NCBI RefSeq assembly: GCF_017916255.1
Contig: NZ_CP072827.1
Location: 1,178,001 to 1,242,000, forward strand
DNA from: Streptomyces mobaraensis NBRC 13819 = DSM 40847
Lineage (GTDB): Bacteria > Actinomycetota > Actinomycetes > Streptomycetales > Streptomycetaceae
DNA: 64,000 nt
Reading direction: 5' to 3'
Under the pieces are notes generated by a model. The model did not search any database. It worked only from the letters and a program-made list of their open reading frames with translations, and was not told where the DNA came from. Each line of letters begins with the position of its first letter. Positions within the stretch are counted from its first letter, which is position 1. Shown here in pieces: positions 1-7,704 of this stretch. The translations under genes and the position numbers were made by a program.

Positions 1-590
1 AAGAGGAAGCGGGTGATGCCCCGGTAGAGCCGGGCGGTCTCCTCGTCCGTGCGGACCAGCGCCCGCAGGTCGTCCACGGACGGCGCGTACGCCTCGGTCA
101 CCAGACGCCGCTTGGTGTCGTGGTCGGCGTCCCCGTGCACCGCCCGCAGGTCGAAGGTGTCGAGGTGCCGCAGCCCCTCGGCGTCGATCATGGCGCGCAG
201 GGCGTCGCCGTACGCGTCGATGTGCGCGTCGGGGACGTGGATGACGTCGCCGAAGATGTGCCCGTCGGAGCAGATGACGATCCGCGCGCCGGGCTCGTAC
301 GCCTCGCCGATCCGCGCGCAGAGCCGGTCGAGGAAGGCCAGGGAGAGCCGCTCCCCTTCGTCGGGGAGGTGTCCCAGCACCTTGGCCGGGTTGGGCGACT
401 TGCAGGGGAAGCCGGGGAGGGTGAGGACGACGGGGTCGCCGGCGTCCGTGAAGTCGCGGATCTGCCGCAGCGTCCCGGGGTGGTCGGCGGGGTCCCGGGA
501 CACCGGTCCGGTCGTCCGGTGGTACGGCAGGAGGAGGCGCAGGACCTCGGTGGCGGTGTCGGTGGCCGCCGGTGCGATGCCGGTCGTCAC
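1..590 (-). CDS. Isocyanide synthase, DIT1/PvcA family (partial, C-terminus outside window)
   Basis: Reading the minus strand from a GTG at 590 gives an open frame of about 196 residues that leaves the window at base 1. It contains the DIT1/PvcA family signatures LPGFPCKSPNP (about residues 55-65) and ICSDGHIFGDVI (about 110-121). Family members convert the amino group of tyrosine or tryptophan to an isonitrile using ribulose-5-phosphate. The GTG start overlaps the TGA stop of the upstream P450 gene (GTGA), so the two are translationally coupled. This is the pairing seen in vinyl-isonitrile pathways, where a P450 acts on the isonitrile amino acid. The family call is firm from the motifs. The substrate and product are not visible, and the second half of the enzyme cannot be checked. 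Confidence 0.85.
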   Translation of the reverse strand, partial: MTTGIAPAATDTATEVLRLLLPYHRTTGPVSRDPADHPGTLRQIRDFTDAGDPVVLTLPGFPCKSPNPAKVLGHLPDEGERLSLAFLDRLCARIGEAYEPGARIVICSDGHIFGDVIHVPDAHIDAYGDALRAMIDAEGLRHLDTFDLRAVHGDADHDTKRRLVTEAYAPSVDDLRALVRTDEETARLYRGITRFL

Positions 591-1855
591 GGCGCCGTCA
601 CCTCCCGCCCGTACGGGCAGCGCGGCGCGTCGTACGCCACCGGGAGCGCGGCCGTGCCGCGGCCGAGGACGGCCGGGATCCAGCGCAGTTCCCCGTCGGG
701 GACGGCCAGGCGCAGGCCGGGCAGGCGGGCGAGCAAGGTGCCCAGGGCGACCTGGAGTTCGATCCGGGCGAGGGCGGCGCCGGGGCAGAAGTGGATGCCG
801 TGTCCGAAGGCGAGGTGGGAGCCCTGGGCGCGGTCGAGGTCGAGGGTGTCCGGGTCGGGGAAGCGCTCGGGGTCGCGGTTGGCGGCGCAGAGGGAGACGA
901 TCACGGAGTCGCCGGCCGGAACGCGGGTGCCGTGCAACTCGGCGTCCTCGGCGAGGAAGCGCCAGGTGGTGAGCTCGAACGCGCCGTCCAGGCGGAGCAG
1001 TTCCTCGACCGCGGCGGGCATGAGGGAAGGTTCGGCACGTAGCCGTTCCAGGGCCTCGGGGTGGCGGAAGAGGGCGACGAGGGCGGTGGTGATCTGGTTG
1101 GTCACCGGTTCCTGGCCGGCCACCAGGAGCTGGAAGATCATGGAGTCCAGCTCCTCGGCCGTGAGTTCGCCGGCGTCGCGGGCGGCGACCAGCCGGCCGA
1201 GCAGCCCGTCGTCGGGGGCGGCCCGCCGGTCGGCGACCACCTCGGCGATGTAGTCCTCCAGGCCGCGCAGCAGCGCCTCATAGGCGGGACGGCCGGGGTC
1301 GGTGGGGCCGACGGGGGCCACGACGCCGCCCCACTCGCGCCGGAAGCGGGCGGCGAGGTGCGGGGGCAGGCCGATGGTCTCGGCCAGGACCTGGAAGGGG
1401 AAGCGGGCGGCGAACATCTCGACCAGGTCGACCGCGTCGTGCGGGCCGGTGGGCGCCGGGAGCGCGTCGACGAGCGCGTCCGCCAGCTCCTGGAAGCGTG
1501 GGCGCAGCGCTTCGACGCGGCGGGGGGCGAAGGTGTCGGTGATCAGGCGGCGCATACCGGTGTGCTTCGGGGGGTCCTGGTGGAGGAGGTGCACCTGGAG
1601 GCGGGAGTGCTGGGGCTCCGGCATGATCGAGGCGCGGGCGCGCCAGCGGTCGTTGCCCAGGGCGTGGTTCTTGCCCAGCCGGGGGTCGGCGAGGGTGCGC
1701 TGGGCGGCGGCGTACCCGGTGACCAGCCAGGCCGTCACGCCGCTGGGGAAGACGACGCGGTGGATCGGGCCGGCTTCGCGCAGGCGCGCGTAGAGGGGGT
1801 AGGGGTCGCGCTTGTAGGCGGGGCCGGAGAGGGGTATGGGTTCCGGGGTCGGCAC
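587..1855 (-). CDS. Cytochrome P450
   Basis: A protein of 422 residues, normal for a soluble actinobacterial P450. The start is a GTG at 1855 with GAGGAG seven bases upstream; longer in-frame starts lack a ribosome binding site. The haem loop reads FGHGIHFCPGAALARIE and the K-helix ExxR is in EELLR. The I-helix reads AGQEPVTNQ, so the residue after the acid, usually the oxygen-activating threonine, is proline. This haem monooxygenase needs external ferredoxin partners, which are not encoded here. It is the first gene of a leftward pair with an isocyanide synthase (4-base overlap), so it probably acts on the isonitrile intermediate, for example by decarboxylative desaturation. That role is inferred from context. 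Confidence 0.93.
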   Translation of the reverse strand: MPTPEPIPLSGPAYKRDPYPLYARLREAGPIHRVVFPSGVTAWLVTGYAAAQRTLADPRLGKNHALGNDRWRARASIMPEPQHSRLQVHLLHQDPPKHTGMRRLITDTFAPRRVEALRPRFQELADALVDALPAPTGPHDAVDLVEMFAARFPFQVLAETIGLPPHLAARFRREWGGVVAPVGPTDPGRPAYEALLRGLEDYIAEVVADRRAAPDDGLLGRLVAARDAGELTAEELDSMIFQLLVAGQEPVTNQITTALVALFRHPEALERLRAEPSLMPAAVEELLRLDGAFELTTWRFLAEDAELHGTRVPAGDSVIVSLCAANRDPERFPDPDTLDLDRAQGSHLAFGHGIHFCPGAALARIELQVALGTLLARLPGLRLAVPDGELRWIPAVLGRGTAALPVAYDAPRCPYGREVTAP

Positions 1856-1977
1856 GTGCGGGCTCCTCGCTGAATCTTGATCGCTGAGGAAGTCGGCTGC
1901 GAGGAGTGGCGAGTTCCCGTACGTTCGTGCGGATTTCCGCCCACGGGTGAAGGCCGGACGGGCTGTATCTCCAGGTA

Positions 1978-1995
1978 GTCGGCCGGCCGGCCGAC
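1978..1995. promoter_or_regulatory. 18-bp perfect palindrome in divergent intergenic region
   Basis: The sequence GTCGGCCGGCCGGCCGAC is a perfect palindrome about 120 bases upstream of the P450 start and 90 bases upstream of the small copper-locus gene. It could be an operator for either direction. Short GGCC repeats arise easily in this composition, so this is only a candidate site. Confidence 0.3.
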
Positions 1996-2086
1996 GGGGT
2001 TCCCCGAAGCGGAAGGGACAATCCTCACGTGCCGTCTCGGCGCCTTCCGCTGCGGCGGGCGGCCCCCGGCATGTCACGATGCGGCG

Positions 2087-2320
2087 ATGACCGCACGTCA
2101 TTCCCTCAGTCCGTACAGTCTCCTGTCCGGCTTCGTCCTGCTGCTCGCGGCCCTGTTCGGGGTCGCCTACGCCGTCGGTTCGGCGGCCGGCCCCGTCTCC
2201 CCCGGCATGCACCGCACCGGCGGCGGGAGCGCCTCCGAACCGGGGTCCGGCCACAACGGCGGGGGCGGCGGGGGCAACGGGGGCGGCGGCATGGACGGCA
2301 TGCCCGGGATGGGGCACTGA
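2087..2320 (+). CDS. Small membrane-anchored Met/His/Gly-rich protein, copper locus
   Basis: A 77-residue protein. Residues 10-32 form one hydrophobic segment, followed by a flexible tail rich in Gly and Ser that ends GMDGMPGMGH. Clustered Met and His residues suggest weak copper(I) binding outside the membrane. The gene starts at ATG 2087 and its TGA shares a base with the ATG of the copper ATPase (TGATG), so they are translated together. I do not recognise a named family. The copper role rests on the neighbour and on composition. A related Met/Gly/His pattern occurs in the membrane protein at 6295-7155. Confidence 0.7.
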   Translation: MTARHSLSPYSLLSGFVLLLAALFGVAYAVGSAAGPVSPGMHRTGGGSASEPGSGHNGGGGGGNGGGGMDGMPGMGH

Positions 2321-4641
2321 TGAGCACGCCGACCGCCACCGCGTCCTCCGCGTCCTCCACGTCCGCCGCTTCGACCGCCGAGACAGAGATCATCGTCGGC
2401 GGCATGACCTGCGCCGCGTGCGTCAACCGCGTCGAGAAGAAGCTCGGCAAGCTGGACGGCGTGACCGCCAGCGTCAACCTCGCCACCGGCCGGGCCCGGG
2501 TGAGCCACCCGGAGGACGTGACCGCCGACGAGCTGATGGCGGTCGTCGAGGGCCTCGGCTTCACCGCCGCGCTGCCCCGGCCGAAGACGGAGGAAGCCCC
2601 GGAAGAGGAGTCCGGCGCCGGGTCGTCACCCCTCGTCCGGCTGCTGATCACCGCCGTGCTGTCGGTGCCCGTGCTGGTGCTGTCGATGGCCCCGGGGCTG
2701 CAGTTCCGCAACTGGCAGTGGCTGTGCTTCGCCCTCGCCACGCCCGTCGCGGCGTGGGGCGCCTGGCCGTTCCACTCCAAGGCGCTGCGCGGCCTGCGGG
2801 GCGCGGCGGCGACGATGGACACCCTGGTCTCCCTCGGCGTCCTCGCCTCCTACGCCTGGTCCGTCTACGCCCTGTTCTTCGGCGGCGCCGGGGACCCGGA
2901 CATGCGGATGCCCTTCACGCTGTGGCCCGACGCCATGCCGGGCACGGCGGACGTCTACCTCGAAGCGGTCGTCGCCGTCCCGCTGTTCGTGCTGACCGGG
3001 CGGCTGCTGGAGTCCCGGGCCCGGGCCGGCACCGGTTCGGCGCTGCGGGCGCTCGCCTCCCTCGCCGCCAAGGACGTCGCCGTGCGGACGGCGGACGGCG
3101 AGGAGCGCCGGATCCCCGTCGCCGAACTGCGCGTCGGCGACCGCTTCCTCGTCCGCCCGGGCGAGCGCGTCGCCACCGACGGGACGGTGGTGGCGGGCAC
3201 GTCGGCCCTGGACCTGTCGCTGGTGACGGGCGAGAGCGCGCCCGTCGACGTCGCGCCCGGCACGGCCGTGATCGGCGGTGCCGTCAACTCCGGCGGCCTG
3301 CTGGAGGTACGGGCGGAGGCCGTCGGCGCGGACACCCAACTGGCCCGGATCACCCGGCTGGTGGAGGACGCGCAGGCGGGCAAGGCCCGGGTGCAGCGCC
3401 TCGCCGACGCCATCGCCGGGGTCTTCGTCCCGGCCGTGCTGTCGGTCGCCGTCACGGTCCTCGGGTTCTGGCTGGGCGCCGGCGCGACCCCGCAGGCCGC
3501 GATCACCGCGGCCGTCGCCGTGCTCGTCGTCGCCTGCCCGTGCGCCCTCGGCCTGGCCACCCCGACCGCCCTGCTCGCCGCGACCGGCCGGGGCGCCGGG
3601 CTCGGCATCCTGGTCAGCGGGCCGCAGGCGCTGGAGGGGCTGCGCCGGGTGGACACGGTCGTCCTCGACAAGACCGGCACCCTGACCACCGGTTCGATGA
3701 CGGTGACCGAGGTGGCGGCCCGCGAGGGCGGCTGCGGGCCGGAGGCCGCGCTGCGGTACGCGGCGGCGGCCGAGGCGGGATCGGAGCACCCGGTGGGCCG
3801 GGCCGTGCACGCCCACGGGCTGGCGGAGGCGGACGGTCCGCTGCCGGCCGCCGAGGAGTTCACGGCCACGGCCGGCGTGGGCGTCCGGGCCGTGGTGGAC
3901 GGCAAGCGCGTCGAGGTCGTCCGGGCGGAGGCCGACGGGCTCCCCGACGCGCTCGCCGAGGCCGTCCGGAGCGCCGGGCGGGACGGCCGGACGGTCGTGG
4001 CCGTCCGCGTCGAGGACACCGTCGAGGCCGTCATCGCCCTGGGCGACACGGTCCGCGCCGGCAGCTACCGGGCCGTCGACCACCTCAAGCGGCTCGGCCT
4101 GCGGCCGGTGCTCGCCACCGGCGACGGCGAGGCCGCCGCCCGGGCCGTCGCCGCCGAACTGGGCATCGCGGAAGTGCATTCCCAGGTCACCCCGGAAGGC
4201 AAGGCGGACCTCGTCCGCGCGCTGCGCGAGCAGGGCCACCGGGTCGCCGTCATCGGCGACGGCGTCAACGACACCGCCGCCCTGGCCGGCGCCGACCTCG
4301 GCATCGCCATGGGCAGCGGCACCGACGCGGCCATCGGCGCCGCCGACGTGACGCTGGTCCGCGAGGACATGGGCGCCCTGGCCGACGCCGTCCGGCTGGC
4401 CCGCCGCACCTCCCTGACCGTGCGGGCCAACCTCGCCTGGGCCTTCGGCTACAACCTGGTGACCGTGCCGCTCGCCGCGGTGGGGCTGCTCAGCCCGATG
4501 GTCGCGGCGGCGGCGATGTCGGTCAGCTCCCTCCTCGTCGTCGGCAACAGCCTGCGGCTGCGCGGCTGGCAGCCGGCCCCCGCCCGTACGACCGCCCCCG
4601 CCCGCAAGGGTGCTCCCCGTCCTCGGAAGGCCGTCGCATGA
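2320..4641 (+). CDS. copA: Copper-translocating P1B-type ATPase
   Basis: A 773-residue ATP-driven exporter of cytoplasmic copper(I). An N-terminal heavy-metal-associated domain carries GMTCAAC (Cys31, Cys34). Membrane helices follow, then the actuator motif TGES (about 303-306), the transmembrane metal site CPC (406-408), the phosphorylation motif DKTGT (450-454), the nucleotide-domain SEHP motif and the hinge GDGVNDTAAL. The order and length are those of CopA. The ATG at 2320 is the start because it overlaps the stop of the preceding small gene. The TGA overlaps the ATG of the following PCuAC-like gene (ATGA), giving a three-gene copper operon. Regulation by a copper sensor is likely, but no sensor gene is in view. 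Confidence 0.95.
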   Translation: MSTPTATASSASSTSAASTAETEIIVGGMTCAACVNRVEKKLGKLDGVTASVNLATGRARVSHPEDVTADELMAVVEGLGFTAALPRPKTEEAPEEESGAGSSPLVRLLITAVLSVPVLVLSMAPGLQFRNWQWLCFALATPVAAWGAWPFHSKALRGLRGAAATMDTLVSLGVLASYAWSVYALFFGGAGDPDMRMPFTLWPDAMPGTADVYLEAVVAVPLFVLTGRLLESRARAGTGSALRALASLAAKDVAVRTADGEERRIPVAELRVGDRFLVRPGERVATDGTVVAGTSALDLSLVTGESAPVDVAPGTAVIGGAVNSGGLLEVRAEAVGADTQLARITRLVEDAQAGKARVQRLADAIAGVFVPAVLSVAVTVLGFWLGAGATPQAAITAAVAVLVVACPCALGLATPTALLAATGRGAGLGILVSGPQALEGLRRVDTVVLDKTGTLTTGSMTVTEVAAREGGCGPEAALRYAAAAEAGSEHPVGRAVHAHGLAEADGPLPAAEEFTATAGVGVRAVVDGKRVEVVRAEADGLPDALAEAVRSAGRDGRTVVAVRVEDTVEAVIALGDTVRAGSYRAVDHLKRLGLRPVLATGDGEAAARAVAAELGIAEVHSQVTPEGKADLVRALREQGHRVAVIGDGVNDTAALAGADLGIAMGSGTDAAIGAADVTLVREDMGALADAVRLARRTSLTVRANLAWAFGYNLVTVPLAAVGLLSPMVAAAAMSVSSLLVVGNSLRLRGWQPAPARTTAPARKGAPRPRKAVA

Positions 4642-5132
4642 ACAACCCCGTGACGCAGGCCGCCAAGGCCGCGCTCGTCCCCGTCGCCGCCTGTCTGGTG
4701 ACCCTCGGCGGTCTCGGCGCCTGGACGGCGTCCGGCGCGGCCGGGCGGCCCGCCGAGGTCGTCGCGGAGGACGCCCGGGTGCTGCTGCCCTTCGACCGCG
4801 ACGACACGGCCGCGTTCGTACGGCTCACCAACAAGGGCGACGCGGACGACGAACTCCTGTCGGTCTCCGCGCCGTCGGCGGGCGGCGCCATGTTCGCCCG
4901 GACCGTCGTCAAGGACGGCGCGGGGAGCATGCGGATGCTCCGCTCGGTGACCGTGCCCGCCCGGGACGTCGTCGCGATGTCCCCGCACGGCACCGACATC
5001 ATGATCAGCCGCCCGCCGCGGCTCGCGGTCGGCGACCGGCTGCCGCTGGAGCTGCGGTTCCGCGAGAGCGGGACGGTCCGGGTGGAGGCGGAGGTGGTGC
5101 GGGCGGGGAGCGAGGCGGTGCCGCGGGGGTGA
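4638..5132 (+). CDS. PCuAC-like (DUF461) exported protein with altered copper site
   Basis: A 164-residue protein with an N-terminal membrane or signal segment (about residues 10-32) and a beta-rich domain resembling the periplasmic copper chaperone PCuAC. In that family copper(I) is held by a motif of the form H-x(n)-M-x(21-22)-H-x-M. Here the first His position reads Ala (MFARTVVKDG) and the second reads Asp (HGTDIMI). The methionines in SMRML and DIM remain. The protein probably keeps the fold but not the classic site, or it binds copper through Met residues. It is the last gene of the copper operon, overlapping copA by ATGA. The family call comes from pattern and context; a cupredoxin-like fold is the main alternative. 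Confidence 0.75.
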   Translation: MNNPVTQAAKAALVPVAACLVTLGGLGAWTASGAAGRPAEVVAEDARVLLPFDRDDTAAFVRLTNKGDADDELLSVSAPSAGGAMFARTVVKDGAGSMRMLRSVTVPARDVVAMSPHGTDIMISRPPRLAVGDRLPLELRFRESGTVRVEAEVVRAGSEAVPRG

Positions 5133-5150
5133 CGCGCCCCTTCTCCGTTT

Positions 5151-5220
5151 CCCGCGGGGGCAGCGTCCCCCGCGGGCTCCGAGCGCCGGGCGGGCTGAGG
5201 ATTCGGTCCGCCCGGCGCTC
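5151..5220. terminator. Twin hairpins between convergent genes
   Basis: Two perfect stem-loops lie back to back between the copper operon and the convergent sigma-factor gene. The first has 10-bp arms (5151-5160 with 5167-5176, 6-base loop). The second has 13-bp arms (5181-5193 with 5208-5220, 14-base loop). Their place and strength suit a bidirectional terminator without a T-run, as is usual in Streptomyces. Confidence 0.75.
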
Positions 5221-5228
5221 GCGTCGTC

Positions 5229-5822
5229 TCAGGCGGCTCCCGCACCCGCCAGCACCGGCATCCTCGCCGTGCTCTCCCGTTCCGCCGTCTCCAGCTGGTC
5301 GATCAGCGCTTCCCGCGCCCGCGCCACCCGGGACCGGACGGTGCCGATCGGGCAGCCCGCGACCAGTGCCGCCTCCGCGTACGGCAGGCCGAGGAGCTGG
5401 GTCAGGACGAACGCCTCCCGGCGCTCGTAAGGCAGCCGGTCGAGCAGTTGCGACAGCGCGACGCCCTCGTCGAAGCCGGGCAGGACGGCGGACTGGGTGC
5501 GTTCCGCCGCCGACTGCCAGTCGTCCGTGTCCGACAGCCGCGGCCGGGCCGCGAGGAAACGGAGCCGGTCCACGACCGTGCGCCGGGCGATCGAGAGCAG
5601 CCAGGTGCGGGCGGAGGAGCGCCCCTCGAAGCGCGGCAGCGAGCGCAGGGCGCGCAGGTACGTCTCCTGCACCAGGTCGTCCGCGCCCTGCGGGTCGTTG
5701 CTCAGCCGGGCCACGTACCGACGGACGTCGGTCTGCGTGGCACGGATGAACCGTTCCACCGCGTCGGCGTCACCGCCCCGGGCGGCCAGCGCCCAGGCCG
5801 TCACCGTCTCGTCGTCACGCAC
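5229..5822 (-). CDS. ECF-type RNA polymerase sigma factor
   Basis: A 197-residue protein with sigma region 2 (DDLVQETYLRALR, about 65-77) and region 4 helix-turn-helix (RREAFVLTQLLGLPYAEAA... GTVRSRVARARE), joined by a short linker, as in group 4 sigma factors. The start is GTG 5822 behind GGGAGG; a longer reading frame has no ribosome binding site. A gene for a small ZAS-motif protein diverges 61 bases away and is a candidate anti-sigma partner. The convergent copper operon and the Met-rich membrane protein nearby suggest a role in metal or envelope stress, which is inference. Confidence 0.92.
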   Translation of the reverse strand: MRDDETVTAWALAARGGDADAVERFIRATQTDVRRYVARLSNDPQGADDLVQETYLRALRSLPRFEGRSSARTWLLSIARRTVVDRLRFLAARPRLSDTDDWQSAAERTQSAVLPGFDEGVALSQLLDRLPYERREAFVLTQLLGLPYAEAALVAGCPIGTVRSRVARAREALIDQLETAERESTARMPVLAGAGAA

Positions 5823-5883
5823 GGCGGCCTCCCGCGCGGGGGGCGGTGGAGCGGCGCGGGCCGGCGCCGGGGACGATGGCCGG

Positions 5884-6060
5884 GTGCATTGCAGCGAGGT
5901 ACGTACCGCCCTGTCCGCCCGCATCGACGGCGAGGCGCCCCCGCCGGGCGTCACCGGCGTGGCGCTGGAGGCGCATGTGCGGGGCTGTGCGGACTGCCAC
6001 CGGTGGGGCGAACGCGCCCGCCGGCTGAAGGTGCTGGCCGCGCGGCTCGGCGTCGGCTGA
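5884..6060 (+). CDS. Small zinc-finger (zf-HC2/ZAS) protein, putative anti-sigma factor
   Basis: A 58-residue protein from GTG 5884. It contains an upstream HC pair (residues 2-3) and the motif HVRGCADC, that is H-x3-C-x2-C, typical of zinc-binding anti-sigma (ZAS) domains. It has no membrane segment and no extracellular part, so it would be a soluble minimal anti-sigma protein. It is divergent from the ECF sigma gene, whereas such pairs are usually co-transcribed. The 61-base gap must hold both promoters. Function as the sigma partner is inferred from motif and proximity. Confidence 0.75.
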   Translation: MHCSEVRTALSARIDGEAPPPGVTGVALEAHVRGCADCHRWGERARRLKVLAARLGVG

Positions 6061-6294
6061 GCGGGTCCCGTCCGGCGCGGCGGCCGAGGGAGGGACGTGC
6101 CGGCGCGGCGCGTCCTGGTTGCGGGCAGGGGTCATTGCCCGGGGTCCTTCCTGGAATCCGGGCGTCCGGCCGCGGGGGCGGCGGACGGCCCGGGAACGTG
6201 TCACGGCCTGTCCTGCGGCCGTCGGCGGAAGCACCCGAGAAGCACTCCGAGGGGTCCGCGCGGGACTACCGGGCGGACACGAGTGGTCGGGGGT

Positions 6295-7155
6295 TCAGCG
6301 GCCGACGGCGAGGGCGGCGGGTGGACCCCTGGTGATCAGGGCGTACGCGTAGAGCAGGCGGCGCAGCCGCTGGGCGGCGCGGCCCAGGCCGGCGCGGACC
6401 CGCGGGGGGCGCGGGCCGGGGGCCGGGTCGCGGAAGAGGAGGAGCAGCGGCGCGAAGAGGCGGGCGCCCACGGCCCGTCCGAGCCGGAAGGCGGCCTGTT
6501 CGCCGCCGGACAGCCAGAGGCCGCAGATCAGGGCGACGAGCAGGTGCGCGGACCACATGCCGACGGGTCCGTGGAGACCGTGGATGCCCAGCATGTCCAT
6601 GTGCGTGCCGTGCATGCCGTCCATGCCGTGCATGCCGGTCATACCGCTGATGCCGCTGATCCCGTCCACGCCGTCCGTGCCGTGCACGCCCGACGGCGGT
6701 GTGCCGCCCATGGACATGCCGGAGGTGCCGGACATGCCGGCCATCCCCGTGCCGTCCGCCGCCCCGCCGACCCCGTCGAGGGCTGCCGTCGGGACGGGTC
6801 CGCAGGTCAGCCGGGAGAGGAAGCTCGGGGACGGCGGCACGCCGGAGCCATGGCCCGCGCCGCCACCCGCGCGGCTCGCCGCCTCGGAGACATGCTGGGC
6901 CAGGGTGAAGAAGAAGTGCAGGGCCGTCTGCGCGCCGACGGTGGCGAGGGTGATCAGCAGCGGTCCGCGCTCGCGTCCGGCGAGGAACCAGGCGCAGCCG
7001 CCCGTGCCGGAGAGCGCGGCGGCGATCGCCCACCACGGGACGTCGGTCCCGGACATGAGCGCGTGGCCGAGCGCGGCGAGCAGCACGCAGACCGCCGCGA
7101 ACATCGCGGCCCGCAGTGCGCGCGGTGCCTGCCCCGCCTGCTGTGCTGCACTCAT
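6295..7155 (-). CDS. Membrane protein with Met/His/Gly-rich loop, probable metal-linked
   Basis: A 286-residue protein. Hydrophobic segments lie near residues 15-35, 40-55, 62-82 and about 200-220. Between them a long Gly/Met/His segment (about 130-195) has units such as GMTGMHGMDGMHG. Such Met-rich loops bind copper(I) or silver(I) in copper-resistance proteins. I do not recognise a defined family. The gene lies leftward, 235 bases beyond the small zinc-finger gene, in the same neighbourhood as copA. The start is ATG 7155. The internal simple repeats encode the Met-rich loop and may vary in length between strains. Confidence 0.7.
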   Translation of the reverse strand: MSAAQQAGQAPRALRAAMFAAVCVLLAALGHALMSGTDVPWWAIAAALSGTGGCAWFLAGRERGPLLITLATVGAQTALHFFFTLAQHVSEAASRAGGGAGHGSGVPPSPSFLSRLTCGPVPTAALDGVGGAADGTGMAGMSGTSGMSMGGTPPSGVHGTDGVDGISGISGMTGMHGMDGMHGTHMDMLGIHGLHGPVGMWSAHLLVALICGLWLSGGEQAAFRLGRAVGARLFAPLLLLFRDPAPGPRPPRVRAGLGRAAQRLRRLLYAYALITRGPPAALAVGR

Positions 7156-7512
7156 GACGTGCACATCGTTGCACCCGCGCCGCGCGGCGCGACGGCGGGG
7201 TGCGCATGTTCGCGCGTCCGGCCCCTTCTTCCGTCTCCCCTGCCGTGCTCCCGTCGCGTCCGTCCCCCTGCCCCCACCGGGGCGCGGCTCCGCCCCGTAC
7301 CGTCCGCCCGGCGGTACGGGGCGGCGGGCCGCCGGCTCGGGGGGAAGACCGGCAGTCCGGTCCCGTCGCGCCAGTGGGACTCGCACGCACAGTGTCGCCC
7401 GGCGGGCGGACGGCACGGAACGTGTGCGGGGGCCGGCTTCGGGTGCGCGGATCACACCCCGTGTGAAGGGCGGCCTTCCGCTTGCCGGCCGGGCAGGTCG
7501 GGATTTTCGAAA

Positions 7513-7533
7513 AATGATCGATCATCGATCATT
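7513..7533. promoter_or_regulatory. 21-bp perfect palindrome, candidate operator of aceE
   Basis: Two perfect 10-bp arms (AATGATCGAT and ATCGATCATT) flank one central base. The site is AT-rich in a very GC-rich setting and ends 15 bases before the -35 hexamer of the aceE promoter. The position suits an activator or a repressor of pyruvate dehydrogenase. The regulator is unknown. Confidence 0.65.
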
Positions 7534-7548
7534 ACTCGCCAGTAACCG

Positions 7549-7578
7549 TTGACCACCCGCATGCCACCCGCCTAGCGT
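7549..7578 (+). promoter_or_regulatory. Predicted housekeeping promoter of aceE
   Basis: TTGACC (7549-7554), an 18-base spacer and TAGCGT (7573-7578) match the vegetative Streptomyces consensus. Transcription would start near 7585, leaving a leader of about 120 bases before the ATG at 7705. Confidence 0.6.
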
Positions 7579-7704
7579 CGAATAGACGACGGAAAGAACA
7601 TTCCGCACACCGGAACGCGACCGGACGCTTTCCGAACGCAACGGAACCTGGCCACACGCCCTCCCGGCCGCAGCGCACCGGGAAACGCGAAGGGGGGATC
7701 ACCC

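Larger units (their letters stand above)
7156..7704. other. Intergenic region upstream of aceE
   Basis: About 550 bases without a convincing gene. The left part is the upstream region of the Met-rich membrane protein gene and has no ORF with a ribosome binding site. The right part holds the aceE control region: a 21-bp palindrome, a -35/-10 pair and a leader of roughly 120 bases ending in a GGGGGG ribosome binding site. Confidence 0.6.

Noticed and set aside
49..1873. Long plus-strand frames over the first 1.9 kb
   Set aside because: They are antisense shadows of the P450 and isocyanide synthase genes, which have clear motifs and ribosome binding sites on the minus strand.
2626..4239. 537-residue minus-strand frame opposite copA
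   Set aside because: Composition artefact of high GC3 opposite copA; no protein motifs or start signals.
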